Part shown: one piece after another, positions 36,601 through 49,494 of the stretch | How the letters are laid out: each line of letters starts with the position of its first letter | Position numbering within the stretch: position 1 is the stretch's first letter | NCBI GenBank assembly: GCA_028551475.1 | Contig: CM052355.1 | Coordinates: 8,122,001-8,186,000, forward strand | Direction of reading: 5' to 3' | DNA: 64,000 nt | Origin: Casuarina equisetifolia | Taxonomy: Eukaryota > Streptophyta > Magnoliopsida > Fagales > Casuarinaceae | Notes under the pieces: model-generated | Database searches by the model: none | The model's input: only the letters and a program-made list of their open reading frames with translations | What the model was told of the DNA's origin: nothing | Made by a program: the position numbers and the translations under genes

Positions 36601-39319
36601 GGAAGACTTGTTGGGGTGGTTTGTGTTAGAATAGTCAACTGACTTGAAATCCAGAATAAGAACACAGGCAAGGAGTATGCTTATATTTCATTACAAAGAT
36701 ACCTAGTATGATAGTAACTTTAAGCTAACACATGAAGGCAGTATGAGAGAGCTGATACACTCAAATGATTACATGATTTCTTTCCTTAAGAAAACTAGAA
36801 ACAAGGTAAATGCAAAATGACAGATTCTTACTTCATCACATCAGACGTGACAACCTCATAAAGATGAGCATATGCCAGCTCAAACGGCAGTTGAAGGCAT
36901 ATGATACTCAAGATAAATATAGCATCATTTCTGAACCTCATGAGATACCCAAACCACTCATTTTGTTGGTGCAATTCCTTGTCAGTTGTTTTATCAGCCC
37001 CCCATTTTCTTAATAGTTTCACAGGTGACTGTAGTGAACTAAACTCCATGCCCAGAAGTTTGTGTCCCAGGTCAACTCCAGTTGAATGACTTATCTGCCA
37101 TCTATAAAGCCAAATAGAAATGAAAAAAGGGCACCGAATTTGACTAACCATAAATGGAAAGATAGGAAAAAGACTATGTAAAAACACAATTGACCAACCT
37201 GGCTAAAAGGGCTGAGTTTTTGCGTTTCCAGAACTGCAAAAACATTACAGCCCACAATATTATACCTATGAAGAAAACAGGAAGCACCAGTAGCTGCAAC
37301 GACCTGAAAAAGCATTCAAGCAAAAACGTTATCTATCAATAAGCAATTTGATACTGAACTTCCCAATTTGAATCACATTAACAGTTTGCAGGGACACCGA
37401 GAGTAAGGTAGCCAACCCAAGATCAATTAACTGCAAAGTGAGAGCAAATGCTGCGGGGAAGAGCATCCACTGTGTGTACATTCCAAGAAAGGCAAAATAT
37501 ATTGCAATCTGCAAAGTATTAATTCTTCATTAGATGCCAGGAAAATACTATTAAGATAACTGACAAAAAGTAATATCATAGTTACACTAACCTTTGTCCC
37601 AAAATATGAATATATCTCATCAATCGGCTGGTTTGTAAGGTCCCACCAGTTCAGAGCCCAACTTTTAAGGAGCTTCTTCCTCTTTATTTCATCTGTCAAC
37701 CAAAAGTCATCTTACTTTCAATTCAGATGAGATCAGAACTCCACACGGTTTTATGATAAGCTAACATACCATGCAAAGTAAAGACTTGTCTAACAATATG
37801 CTCAGATTCCAATTTCCGAACTAAACATTCACCAACTTCCCAACAGAACTCTTTGCCATCAAATTTTAAAGCTACAGCTGACTGGCTCTTGTTTACCTGT
37901 AAAGTTCAGTCTTTACGTGAGGTTACTAAAATATGCAATGCCCCAACAAGATGTTGGGAAACAACTATCATTACAAGCATAAATGAATACCGAAATAACA
38001 TTCATTCAGAAAATCAGATATTAGAGCCTAATCATTGGAAATAAGAAACTAATGACAACTTATAGAGCTAAAGGATAGAGAGAAACGTGAAAACCTGTTT
38101 GACTGAGGTTTAAGAAATAATCACCTTTCAGTAGGCTAAAATAAAGTTATAGAACTACTTATTCAAAAAAATCTTCCGTGACATTTGATGCCTCACTGTA
38201 TTAAATTATATCTACTTATTTGTACAAAACAAATGCTATAGAATAAAGTGAATAAAAACGCCAGAATATTGACAGTTTGATATTTGTAAATGAAGAACAA
38301 CTCACAATCCCGTATATTAAGTGATGGTAGCAATGAAAACGCTCACACCAACTGAACAATGACCCATCAGGCTGTCTCACAAAAGCTTCAACCTCCTCCC
38401 ATTCAAATTGTAAGTCCATCCCTGAAATACAGCAAATATACTAATCTTTAGGAAAAGAAACCGCATTCTCTCTCTTGATGATTGAAGAATTCTAGTACTT
38501 ATAAGAGGGGCCAACTCCGAACATGTCATATAAGAAAATAGTAACTGCACGATCATTACCAATGTGAGTCCTTTTCTTCAGGTTTAATTCTGCAGCAGCC
38601 TTTCCTAAAGTCTCCAACGGTGCTGCCAGCTGAAATGGATATTGTTAAAATCAGCAGCTCAGCTTAGCAAAGAGTTCCAATTCAGGCCAGACACGAAGGA
38701 TACAGTACAACAATATAAATTGAAACAGCCCAATTGTCCACAGAGCACCCCATGAATGCATAAATTAAGGACTCGGAAATATATTTTTTTGGCTTCCCCA
38801 CCTTTCACCCAGTCTCCCCCAGAGGAAAAGGGAAGCAAAAGACAGACGCCGAGGAATGCTCCTTTGGGCTCGTAGAGCATGCTACTAAATCCCTCATAAG
38901 GAAAACCAATGGTACAAATTAAAATTCCAATATTCATCCCTCGCAAGTAACTCTTAACTAATTCAGAAATTAAGCAACATCCTATACTGTACATATGCAT
39001 CCAGGGGCATCTATATATTACAAGTGCATATATAGACGAACACCAAGCACATGGCAGAACTAAAGAGTGATTAACAAGACCAAATGAAGCTTCATGGGGA
39101 AACAATAGTTATAGAAGTACTATGGAGACAAGTAGAACATAAAACCTTGATAAACTCGTCAGCAATGCCTTGGACTCTTTCGACAATCATGCCCAGCTTC
39201 CTGAACTCATTAACAAGAACCTCCAAACAATCACAACCCTCATTCTCTTCCTTCATATTTCGCTTTGGAACCACCACCCCAATCTCAAAAGCAGTTGGTT
39301 CCTCCTCAAGCTCAGTCAT
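33700..39319 (-). CDS. Anoctamin-like (TMEM16 family) membrane protein
   Basis: Sixteen exons join in phase to give 668 residues, close to the Arabidopsis anoctamin-like protein At1g73020. In order they are 39146-39319, 38560-38629, 38306-38421, 37770-37896, 37592-37692, 37417-37508, 37199-37303, 36832-37101, 36083-36215, 35885-35998, 35713-35780, 35489-35619, 35021-35103, 34795-34902, 33994-34152 and 33700-33855. The first third is cytosolic. The anoctamin domain then begins near [20 protein letters not shown], with about eight to ten hydrophobic segments such as [16 protein letters not shown] and [20 protein letters not shown]. The family contains calcium-activated channels and phospholipid scramblases; which applies to plants is not established. 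The motif [19 protein letters not shown] is strongly conserved. The C-terminus is basic. One intron (34153-34794 side) is not involved, but the intron between exons 33994-34152 and 34795-34902 holds a miniature LTR element. Confidence 0.93.
34392..34725 (-). mobile_element. TRIM-like miniature LTR retroelement in an anoctamin intron
   Basis: Two direct repeats of about 80 bases (34646-34725 and 34392-34469) flank a 176-base interior without an open frame. Read on the minus strand, the upstream repeat starts TGTTACA and ends ATTACA. One base later is TAGTATCAAAGA, which matches 9 of 12 bases of the plant primer-binding site TGGTATCAGAGC (initiator-Met tRNA). A purine-rich GTGGTGGAA precedes the second repeat. 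AAAAAT flanks both outer ends, which fits a target duplication but is low-complexity. Size and layout match terminal-repeat retrotransposons in miniature. The repeats have diverged clearly, so it is old. Confidence 0.65.
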
Positions 39320-41161
39320 TTCAAACGCTACTCAGCCAGTCTATCCTCAAACCCACGGAACACCGGAAAATGAAGAGCGAGTCTTCTTCCACAACTGGAA
39401 TAGGCCAAATTGTTTGTAAATCAAGTAACCGACGGCGCTTGCGTCCACCAAAGATTGGATTTTTCTTGCCGAACTGGCTCAATTACCCAAATGAATCAAC
39501 GCTTATGGTATCAAAGGGAGGTTTTACCCATCCAACACGTCGGCCTTCTATCAAAGTGCGGTCTAAGAGTTTCACAAGAAAACGAGATAGGCAGTTAGGG
39601 TCAGAAAAGCACGTACAAATCTAAGAGATGGGTTTCTGTCAGGACAGCAGTTTAGGTCCTTGAGAAAATAGCTAGCATTACAAGGGGAGAGACAGGGGGA
39701 GAAAGAAACGAGACGTCTGAGTAATCGATAAATCGGAAGGAGCAGCCGGGCGGAGGGAGAGACACATGGGAGAGAATGTGGAAGGAAAATGACACGTGGG
39801 TGTGCGGCTTGGCGGTTTGTTTTGCATTTTCGGAGCGTCCAATGCTCATTTCAAATGAAGTTGCGGAGGACGAAGACCCATGCGTCCTCGATCTCTGTGA
39901 AAATCAAATTGCATTTGGACTCAATATTCCCCCTTCCACTTTATCCAAATCGGGATATGCTAGTGGCCAAAATGCTGAGGAATCAGATCATTAAACAGAG
40001 GATGGAATTCGGCGGCAACGCATCATTCTTTGGTAGGTGGAGGTCGGTTCTTTTAGCCCCTTCCATTGATTTTGAATATACGAAGACTATGTTGGCGTCG
40101 AAATGGAGCAAAGGTACAGCAAGTTCACCTTCACGATGTTCTTCGCAATTTGATCTTTTGGTTTATTAGAAGACCATTGAAGCCATAAGCTTTAATCTTC
40201 CATTTTACAGAGCCTTCATTTCTCTTTAAAAACCGATATTCAACGTGAATGCTATAATTTCTGAAGCCAGGGTGTTGATTGCCAAAAATCCACAGAATGA
40301 GGACTCGATGGTTATTGTCCCTTTTACGATGAGTTTATCTGATGGTTGTGTGAGTGCAGAATCTGCCATGGTCGGAGTCTAGCCTTTTTGAAAAGCAAAA
40401 CTAAAGGACGGTGATGAAGAAAGAAAGGCCTGAATGAGCCTGAGATCGACCTTCTTCCAAAAGCATCTGCTGCTCTACGCCTTATTTACTTGGTACAAAA
40501 AAATACTTTTAATTTCGATATTTTCTGTCTTACCTATTTTATACACAACGATCTATACATTTGAATTCAAATATATTGATTTGAGAAAGCAGTAATGTCA
40601 AGATTCGGGTATAACTTAATTTTTGTAAATTCTAGCTTACCTAGACCTTCAATTTATGGTGATCTTGGATTTTTTCTTTTTTGTTTGAATTTCTAGATTT
40701 GGGCACCTGGATTGTTCATCCTCCGTGAGATTTATTACCAACCAAATTAACACTAAAATACAAATTAGATCAATAATTCCATATTGAAAGTAATAAATGT
40801 CCTCATATATTGCCAACAATATTCTAATTGTTTGATCTTTACTTCCAATTATGTTGTTGCAGATACTTTTTGACATTTGCCTGAAACATAAGATAACATT
40901 AAAACCGGATACGAAAAATTACCTTTATTAACTAACCTCATAGTCGATATAAGAGTTCAAATAGTCATGATCACAATGTCCTTAGAAAAAATAATATGCT
41001 TTTTCGATTGGATTTGGAAACTCTCAAACACTCATATTCTCTACGGATTGAATGTAATTCAAGCAGCTACTGGTACTCGATAACTTTTTACACACATATT
41101 ATAGAAGTTGACATAATAGACAGCGTGGACGAACTATATCTAGAGCGCCGGCGGCGACAGT
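39320..41161. other. Intergenic: promoter side of the anoctamin gene and 3' flank of the lectin gene
   Basis: About 1.8 kb with no supported gene. A G-box core GACACGTGGG lies at about 39790-39799, some 470 bases upstream of the anoctamin ATG. The open frames seen here have no recognisable coding character. From 40500 on the sequence is AT-rich. Confidence 0.5.
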
Positions 41162-42946
41162 TCAGGTGTGAGCTTTGGCTTGGCCGTCCTTGGAGGCGGA
41201 AACTTTTGAAGCAACGCTGGCGAGCCTCTGAAGACCTTTCTGGACCCGTTGGAGGAGTTTGGTCGATTGGACACGGGATAAATGGAATCCGAGAGCGTCT
41301 AAGTACCACCCGCATCTCCCATTGAAGCCGACGATTACGCCTCCATCCACTGAAAACGTGAATGGCGTCCCTTCTTCCACCCCATACGGCCCAAATGTTC
41401 TCCGGTTGCTCTTGAACGTTAGCGATCGGATCACCGGGCTGCCACCACGCACCACCGGACAGTAGTGGCCGCTCGCACTCACTAGAATTTCCTCTGGGTA
41501 TTGCAGCTTGATCTTCATTGTATCAAAATAAAAAGATTATTTTTCTGATTTTCATTTCTTGAAGAAAAGGGAAAAAAGGAAAAACAATTGAGCAAACCTC
41601 AGCCGTCCGATTGCCTCCAACTCCTCCATGTTTTTCGGCTGTGACGGGCTTCCCGTTCTTATCATAGACGACACGGATTGAGTCGATGCAGCGGTCATAA
41701 ACGAGCGTGATTTCTCTCACCCCATGGTAGGTCCCGTCGTCCCAGCTGACCCCACCAGTTCCACCCCATGGTCCCAGTAATATTATGCTCTTCCTCTTTC
41801 CCTCATTTGCCCGATCCTTGCCACTTTCCTGAGAAAACGTAAAATCTCTGTGTAGTGCAGTCCCTTTTAAGCATATAAACGTAAATAAATATCACTGAAA
41901 TTTCTCTTTGTCACTGAAAAACATGTATCAGCATGAATTTTCATGATCAATGCTTATAGCTCCAAACGGAAAGGAGAGAATCCAAGGTGCTGGACATAGA
42001 AAAACTAGTATTGCATATAAAAAGGTGAAGAGTAGTTTAGATGACATGAAGAAGCACAGAGAAAAAGGAAAAAGGGCAGGATGGAGGTAATCTAAAATTT
42101 CTTTGGCCCGTGGACTTACAATTCTCCCAAAGCAGCATGAATTCTGCGGAAAGAAAATAAAAAATGAATGGAAAAGGTTCTTGGTCTCAACCCTCCCTTC
42201 CAACAACTCATAAAAGAGGAAAACTTAGAGCCTTCAAGAGCTAAGTAAACCAATAACTCTCCAGAAAAGATTATAATGTGAGCAATCATGGTTCTGAAAT
42301 AAACAGAAAGATTGCTTTCTTACCATGTATATTGCTTTGTGTGGGGAGAGAAGATGCTGGGTGTAGGGCTCTGCAAAAGCTATGGGAGAGTATTTGTGAT
42401 AAGACAGTAGGAAGCTAAATACAGAGAGCGACTGCAGTTGTCTTGCGGTATCTGATTCCTCTTCCAGCACTATCTAAAGACTAGGAATTGTTCTTTTGCT
42501 TTGGACATAAAACCCTTTATTTTCCCAAGTCCATAACTCCAAGAATGTCATATCTTTCCCAGAATAACAATCCAACCAAATCACTCAAAACCTCATCATT
42601 CTAGGCATTCTAAACATCTGGTCGCTTAGCATTGTACACACGCTAGCTTGCGTGCTCAGTCCAGGGAAAAAGGAGCAAAAAGAAAACAGTTTAAGGGAAT
42701 ATGTCTGAAACATCAAGATAAAAAGCTAAAATTAGCATTTTATTTCATTACATGGCCGAAGGAATATCAACTTTCATTATATGCTATTCAACGTGATGAA
42801 TCAATAATGCTGTTATACAGATGGAGAGCTATTTGAAAATTTGTCAGCACCAGACAATCCGAGAGTGAGAAGAACTTATTCCTACTACAAAAGGAAAACG
42901 TAGTTCTCACCTGGACTATTCTCCGTGATGAATCCGCGGCATCCAT
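41162..42946 (-). CDS. Jacalin-related lectin (mannose-type, cytosolic/nuclear)
   Basis: Exons 42911-42946, 41598-41828 and 41162-41512 give 205 residues. A single jacalin domain begins at about residue 29 with the signature GPWGGTGGVSWDDG. It continues through REITLVYDRCIDSIRVVYD, and ends with the GRCGWYLDALGFHL loop (residues about 154-167), whose G...D spacing forms the sugar site. There is no signal peptide, as expected for the nucleocytoplasmic mannose-binding class. A basic tail follows the domain. Exons 2 and 3 are certain. The first exon (12 codons, MDAADSSRRIVQ) is chosen because a TATA box lies about 65 bases upstream of its ATG and its donor keeps phase. An alternative start exists at an ATG abutting a donor near 42324. 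Arabidopsis At1g73040 is the recalled syntenic relative. Confidence 0.85.
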
Positions 42947-43010
42947 GGAAAAGGAGGAAGTCTGTTCTTCCTCCACCCCTTGGCCTTGTGGGGACCAAAT
43001 GCCATTTTCT

Positions 43011-43022
43011 TAATATATATAG
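43011..43022 (-). promoter_or_regulatory. TATA box of the lectin gene
   Basis: CTATATATATTA on the minus strand, about 65 bases upstream of the chosen ATG at 42946. It supports the first exon used for the lectin model. A short upstream ATG with its own stop follows it in the leader. Confidence 0.5.
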
Positions 43023-43987
43023 CAAGCTTTCGCTTCCTACCATATGCATGAGATGTTGAGATGCGTAAACTAATATTTTTTATGATGAGTGATAACTTGG
43101 TTTATCTCCGTATGTAGGTACATCAAGTACATCAAGATAGATGTGTAAACTATCCTTCCTCTTTGTAGTCCAATCGTTCTAATTCTCTCTCTCTCTGGTA
43201 GCCATTTTGATAGTCAATCCATCACTCCAGCCGACCTACAAGCTTAGACAAGGGAGACGTTGGAGCCATGAAGAAGATGTTAAAAATAGAAGAAGAAGAA
43301 GAAGAAGAAGAAAAAAAGGGGCTACAATCGTTTACAAAAGAAAAATCCTACAATCTATCATTGCCGGGATCTCAATGGTGAAATTAAGTGCTTATGGTTT
43401 ATGTTCTTAACATTTTTGCTCAGATTGTCGCTTTTCAATTGATTTCATTATGTACGATCTAAGCTATGAAACTCCAGCTGCTACCTTTTATTTTTATTTT
43501 AAGGTTTCTGAATAGTTGGTCCTCTGTGCCGTGCTATGTTTATTGAGGACAGCTTAATTTCATGTAAACATTGATCTTGTAATTAAGTAATCCGTGGGAT
43601 TACTCAACTAGACACCTTTTGACAATTTATCAAAGAAAGTAAATTGGAAAGCTTCTCAAATTACTTAAAAAAACCCTTTAGTAAGTTTTATCAAATAAAG
43701 TGAGTTAGAAGTATTTTTTCACTCATTTAAAATATTGTGTGCAACTTCTTTATTTAAGTTAGTATTGGGTTTGATTGCACTTGTTGACATTGAATATTTT
43801 CATAATAGCCTTATGCTTAGTACGGACAACTTAACTGAGCGCACATTTGATGAAATCATAGAACATAACAATATTGATAAATTCACTAATTATTCTAGTC
43901 AGTTGAATAAACAGCATCGCTACACCTTAGTCCAAGGATATACTGTTCCACACACAATTTAGGATAAGAAACTTAATCCATCCCCTC
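43023..43987. other. Intergenic with a GAA microsatellite
   Basis: Nearly 1 kb without a gene. A (GAA)n run lies at about 43290-43312 and a short (CT)n run near 43183-43195. The right half is AT-rich and leads into the 3' end of the F-box gene. Confidence 0.6.
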
Positions 43988-46205
43988 TTAAGTTGCTTTT
44001 AGGTACTCAACATGAGAGTCCCAACATAATGCAAAACAAGTTGTTTGGGACAGCGTCGTTGGAGATGATTTCATCCAATTAAACAACTCCCATGTCCTGT
44101 TGCCAGCTGCTTCAAAGTTCTCAATCTTGACGTCTGTCAGAAAGTGCCGCCAACATTTGTTATTTTGGCTGTTGTACGGGCAGCACCTTGGATTCTCTTC
44201 TCTGTCAACCATCTTTTGATATAACAACTGTAAGTCAGATAAACAACAAAAAGGAATGCAGTTAAAAATTGGCACCCAGAAAGACAATGTCCGAGGTTAT
44301 TCTTACAGTTGATGTTCAAATTAAGGTGAGTTCTACAATGATTGTGTAAGAAAAATACCATATACACGGGAAGTCTTCAACTTAAATGCATATTTGACCT
44401 TATATGGACAATGTAATCATATGACAAGAAGTGTAGATCGGAAAGACACTATCATACCTTAGGGAGTTCACTGCAGGGAGATGACACAATTGATAGAGTC
44501 TCTGGGCGCCATGTCATCAGCAATTTATCTAATAACTCTTCAAAGTCTATTGATGGTCTGACTGTTTCAAGCTTAAGATCATGACATGAAAGGAGAAAGA
44601 TATCTTTCAATTCTTCGTGAAAAATGATATCCTGAATTCACAGTCGCAAGCAGGAATTTACTGGGATCAGAAGTAGCAAGTTAATGAAGAATCATACTGT
44701 TTCAGAAGCTAAAAAGAAAATACCTTTTTGGAACGGACAACCAACTTTGAGCCACTGGAGTCGTTAAACTTTACAAGAAATTCTTTCAATCTGGTAAGCC
44801 ATAGAATATTCTCCTCTCCAGGGTCCGTTTGGTTGCTAAGTATTCCCACCGGTTCAAAAGAAAGTTTGGCCTCCTTTAGACAGGAGATATTTGAAAAGGA
44901 AAATGGCATTTTTCTACCCCTATACTCGAATGAAGAAAGATTTGGAGCATCTATGTCAGCCTCTACTAGATTTGTGCATCCTCTCAAGACAAGTCTTTTA
45001 AGCCGTATACTTGAAATTGTAATATTCTTCAATTTATTACATTTGTTGAGGTCCAATTTCTCAAGAACAGGAAAGGTAGCAAACATATCTTGAAAAATTT
45101 CATCTGTCATGTTCACGTCCTCCAATGTCAATCTTTTCAATGATACACAAGCAACCAAGTCAAGTTTGCAGGGCTCGTATTGCTGTCTGCAATACCAAAA
45201 TGTTTGAAGATTTGGAACTTTAACTTCAATCCTTTTTGGTCCATGGCAGTGGTGCACCTCGAACCTGTCAAGTTTTAGAAGACCTGAAACCTGCAGATCC
45301 TTGAAACCCCTGCAGCGTATGAATCTCAAATCCTCAATCAAAGGGCAGCTTGATATCAGATTCTCAATTGTCTGTTGATCAATAAAGACATCCCGGATAT
45401 ACAGATTTCGCAGCTGTGAAAGCTTTATATCCCTGAGAGATACCAAGCTACATCTACATAACCTTAATCCAGTTATTGTTTTTGCCGTAAAAAGGGTCGG
45501 GGGCAGACTGTAAGACCGGTTTTTGTCTACAGCAACGTGGATATCTAGCTCTTTCATGTTGTTTTCTATTGCAATATTAATCCACCGATTGATATCTGGG
45601 GCCAGTTCTAGAGCATATGAGCTAATATGTAGCACTAATTTCTGTATACCTCGTTTTTGCTCAAGGTGGCTCTTCAAAGAGTTGTCAACAAAGTCCTTAA
45701 AAGCCTTTGCCTTGTTCCTCCCACCTAGAAATTTTTCCTCTTCTTGAATCTTGCGTTGGTCAAATCTCAAAATGTAGAATGAAGTCCATATCTCTCTCCA
45801 CCTTTTGGACAAGACACAGGTTCGAGTTGCATCTTTTGCGTTACGAAGGAGAGAGAGGATGTAATGGATAATGTGTTCAGGCAGCTGGCTGATATAATCC
45901 TTGGATTCAGCTCTTTGGTCTAGTATGTTTAAATCTTCTCTACTTGGTTTCCTCCTGAGCCCAACGCTCTCATCAATGGTTTTGGAACCTTTTCTCTTTC
46001 GCTTTTCTTGAACACTAGGTGCTTGTGAGACCAGATCCATAGGGATGGTTCCCTCACCGACAGTGATGATATCTCTTTCCTCTTTCCCAGTGGACAGTTT
46101 CTTCTTACTACTTTTCTGAAGCACTTTCCTTAACATCATTTCTGTTCCGCTTCCAAGATTCAGCTTGCTGTACAATAATGTTACATTAGGCTCAAATTTT
46201 TCCAT
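43988..46205 (-). CDS. F-box/LRR protein
   Basis: Exons 44724-46205, 44458-44631 and 43988-44227 join in phase to give 631 residues. An F-box lies at about residues 103-148 (DYISQLPEHIIHYILSLL, then DATRTCVLSKRWREIWTSF). It should bind SKP1 in an SCF ubiquitin ligase. Plant-type leucine-rich repeats follow (for example LRLCRCSLVSL, FPVLEKLDLNKCNKLKNI, LKRLVLRGCTNLVEADID) and would select the substrate. The C-terminal exons add a conserved tail with ENPRCCPYN and CWRHFLTDVKIENFE, as in related plant F-box proteins. The N-terminal 100 residues are basic and less conserved. The ATG at 46205 is the first in frame; it lies just inside one copy of a 212-bp tandem duplication. I see no frameshift. 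The target is unknown. Confidence 0.87.
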
Positions 46206-46612
46206 CCTTGTGAAAAGAAATACTTATCAAAAACAAAAATAGCTAACTAAAAAATTCCATGACAGTTATCATCACAAACTTCTACCCATTCTATTTAAAG
46301 AAGGATCTGGTATAAACAAAATAGCACCATTATAGCTCTGAACCTTGTGATTCACATGATCAAAAAAATTATCCCGATGTGATAATCACATGGTTGATTA
46401 GGCTCAAATTTTTTGATCCTTGTGAAAAAGAAAAAAAACTTATCAAAAGCAAAGACAACTAACTAAATAATGCCATGAAGTTATCATCACAAACTTCTAC
46501 TCATTCTATTTAAAGAAGGATCTGGTATAAACAAAATAGCACAATTGAAGCTCTGGACCTTGTGATTCACACGTTCAAAAAAATTATCCTGATTTGATAA
46601 TCACATGGTTGG
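46185..46612. repeat. Tandem duplication of about 212 bp at the F-box gene start
   Basis: Two units run from about 46185 to 46396 and from 46397 to 46612. Both start ATTAGGCTCAAATTTTT and both contain CTATTTAAAGAAGGATCTGG, TATAAACAAAATAGCAC and ATAATCACATGGTTG. The first unit includes the F-box start codon; the second has CATCC changed to GATCC at that point, so it has no start. The upstream and leader region of the gene is therefore present twice. Confidence 0.88.
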
Positions 46613-48201
46613 CCAAGCTTGTGAAATGCAAAATGCTTAGAAAGATTTAATCAAATTGCAGACATGCTTTTTATTAAGGGCCTATATCAGGATCTTTAAC
46701 ACATAATGCTTGTCCAAACCACCATGATATATTACGAGACAGGAAACTATATTTTAAAACCCAACCCAGAAAGGAATTTTACATGTCACCTCATTACTAG
46801 CTGTAACTAACGATGAAGTTCTGATGTTGGTTGAGGACTAATTGCCCACAGATTTAAAACAAAATTGAAGCAGGGCTCACAATAACCTAATTTACATGCT
46901 TTTTGCTAAGTCAGGCACATTCATCAGGACAATCACTAGGAAAATAAATTCAACAAACACCTATGCGACGCTAGCATTGCAGCCAAGATTAGCTGCATGA
47001 TTCAAGCTCAAAATATTACCCTATTTTTTAAAAAAAATTTCTTCAGATCCCACGTTATAGGTCTTTCTGTAAAATCTTCAACATCCGGAATTTCAAACAA
47101 AAAAGTCAAAAAATACATGTCACACCCCTAGGGTTAGGGGTGTGCTCTTAGAAGCAAAGTGGAAATCAAAGGCAAAAACAACTATAGATTAAGAGTCAAT
47201 TTCAAACGGAATTCCTTACATTAATAAAAAATCAATAAAAAAGTTAATAAGACCAATCCTTTCATTCTCTCTTCAATGGAGACTGATACTTAAGTTTCAA
47301 TCACAAAACAATTCTTTAAAATTCCTTGTTCTTACTTCCTATTAAATAAACCTAACTCCTAGCCTAAGGTTTTTTACCATTTCAGACCCTAAATTTTATC
47401 TAAAGGAAATAATAAATCAAACTTAATTATCTGAAAAGCTCAACAATAATATAAAACTTAATACTAAATACTCAAAGTCCAATTCTATCTTAACCCTCTT
47501 GGGTCCTGACAGTACACCAAGGAGTCCTAGATCGATCAATGGCTTCATAAAGCAAGGCTAAAATTTCTTTTCAGAAAGCATTTACCGTTCTATTAGCTAA
47601 AACTAATTATTGGTTTGGGCGAAACCAGAAACTCCTGCTTGGCTTGACCTTTTTTGCCCCTTTCGAACCAAACAAAGCATCCTCAACCAAAGGAAAATGA
47701 AAACGTAATCAGAATTACAAATGCAAATAAAAGCATCAACTATAAGCTAGAAAAGAGCAAGGAGAAAGTTGCCTCGCAGAGAAGGGATCCCTCCGTCGCG
47801 CCGGTGGAGAGCGAGAGAAATCGATCGACTTGGGTAAGCGCATCGAAAGTTGGTTGGACTATTTGGACGATATTTTGGGCTTAACAGCTGAAGCCCATTT
47901 ATGAATTTTTTAAATAAGATTAACAAAATGAATAAAGAGAATAAAAAACATGTGTAGGATAAGACAGAATTGGAAAGGAAATAAAAAAAGAAATAGAAAT
48001 TTAAGACAGGCTTTTTTAATATATTGTTGCATTTTATACTTGAAGGTCTAGTGACCTAATGGTAAATTAGTAAAGGCCACCAACCATCAAATCGGGATAG
48101 CTCAAGAATATTTTTTTATTTTTTATTATAGTCACAACCCACAAGGCCACGTGTGTAATCCACGGTCGGTGGCAAGATGAAAGAGTCATTTTGTGTCTTT
48201 C
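46613..48201. other. Intergenic, no gene; contains the possible solo LTR
   Basis: Apart from the LTR-like segment I see only AT-rich sequence. A short GC-richer patch at 47770-47880 contains a frame with no family match. A weak tRNA-like stretch near 48047 was noted and not called. Confidence 0.5.
47118..47511. mobile_element. Possible solo LTR
   Basis: The segment starts TGTCACACCCC, a common plant Ty3/gypsy LTR beginning, and ends GTCCTGACA, giving TG...CA termini about 394 bases apart. The five bases outside are ATACA on the left and GTACA on the right, a plausible target duplication with one mismatch. An inverted repeat CACACCCCTA...TAGGGGTGTG lies at the left end. No internal retrotransposon genes are present. 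Confidence 0.4.
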
Positions 48202-49494
48202 CTACCGCGATTTAAGTTTGACTAGATTTCTTCTCGAATTCAACTCTCGAGCTCGATCAACGTCTCTGCACTCTATAGTACCATATCGGATGCCACTGTA
48301 AGGCAACGGCTCATCTCCGGTTTGACTTTCCTGCTGCTGCCGCCGCTGACTCGAACCCGCCTCTTCTCCGGTTTTATGATGTTTCTCTGCTTCGGCTCCA
48401 TCTGTACTCTCATTTTGCTCGTCGAGGTGCCTTTCATTATCCTCTTCCTGACGCTTCGATTCATGAGTGCTTTGAGAAATATTAATCTCCGGGTAATCAA
48501 AATTCCGGCCAAACATAGCAGCAAGGCAAGTTAAGCACAAGTCACTGTCAAAACAATTGAACATTTCTTATGCCGAAGAATTGGGAGCATAATGGGGCCA
48601 TAATGCAACCATGATGGTAAGAAGAAAAACGAAGACTCACACTTTCACGTTTATTCGCCCATATTGCCATGAACAAACGTCTTCAGCAGCTTCAGAGGAG
48701 GATACACTAGGCACGCGCATTGCCGTTGTCACTGTTATTATTCCACATTTCCTTGGCCCTTCCTGCAGCTCTCTTGAATCGATATCGTCACCATCTTTGC
48801 CTTCTTCACCATCTTCGTCATCTTCTCCATCTTCAGAGGAGGTTGCCTCTGCAACATTCATCGGTACTGGTCCCGAATGACTTTGCTGCTGCTCACTTGA
48901 ACCGATATCCTCAGTATCTTCACTATGCTTTGGCTGTTCCCGCAACTTACTTGAACCAATATCTTCACCATCTTTAGCCTCTGCAACATTCATCGGTTCT
49001 GGTCCAGAATGACTTTGCTGCTGCTCACCTGAACCGATATCCTCAGTATCTTCACTATGCCTTGGCTGTTCCTGCAACTTACTTGAACCAATATCTTCAC
49101 CATCTTTAGCCTCTGCAACATTCATCGGTTCTGGTCCAGAATGACTTTGCTGCTGCTCACTTGAACCGATATCCTCACTATCTTCATATTGTCTTGGCTG
49201 TTCCTGCAGCTTACTTGAACCAATATCTTCACCATCTTCTGGGGAGGTAGCCTCTGCAACATTCATCGGTACTGGTCTAGAATGAATTTGCTGCTGCTGC
49301 TCACCTGAACCGATATCCTCGGTATCTTCATAGCAGATAACCGGCACATCTTCTGCAACATTCAACGGTACTAGTCCAGAATGACTTCGCTGTAGCTGCT
49401 GCGGCTGCACGCCAGAACAGATATCGTCCGCATCTTCACAGGAGATAGCCGGCACATCCTCTGCATCATTCGGAGGTACGAGTCCAGATTGACT

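Noticed and set aside
39084..40169. Several overlapping plus-strand open frames near the anoctamin start
   Set aside because: Part is antisense to anoctamin exon 1. The rest has no recognisable sequence and no consistent splice sites.
48047..48110. tRNA-like stretch (TAGTGACCTAATGG then AAATCGGGATAG)
   Set aside because: The B box is too far from consensus and no cloverleaf can be drawn. It may be a very old SINE but the evidence is too weak.
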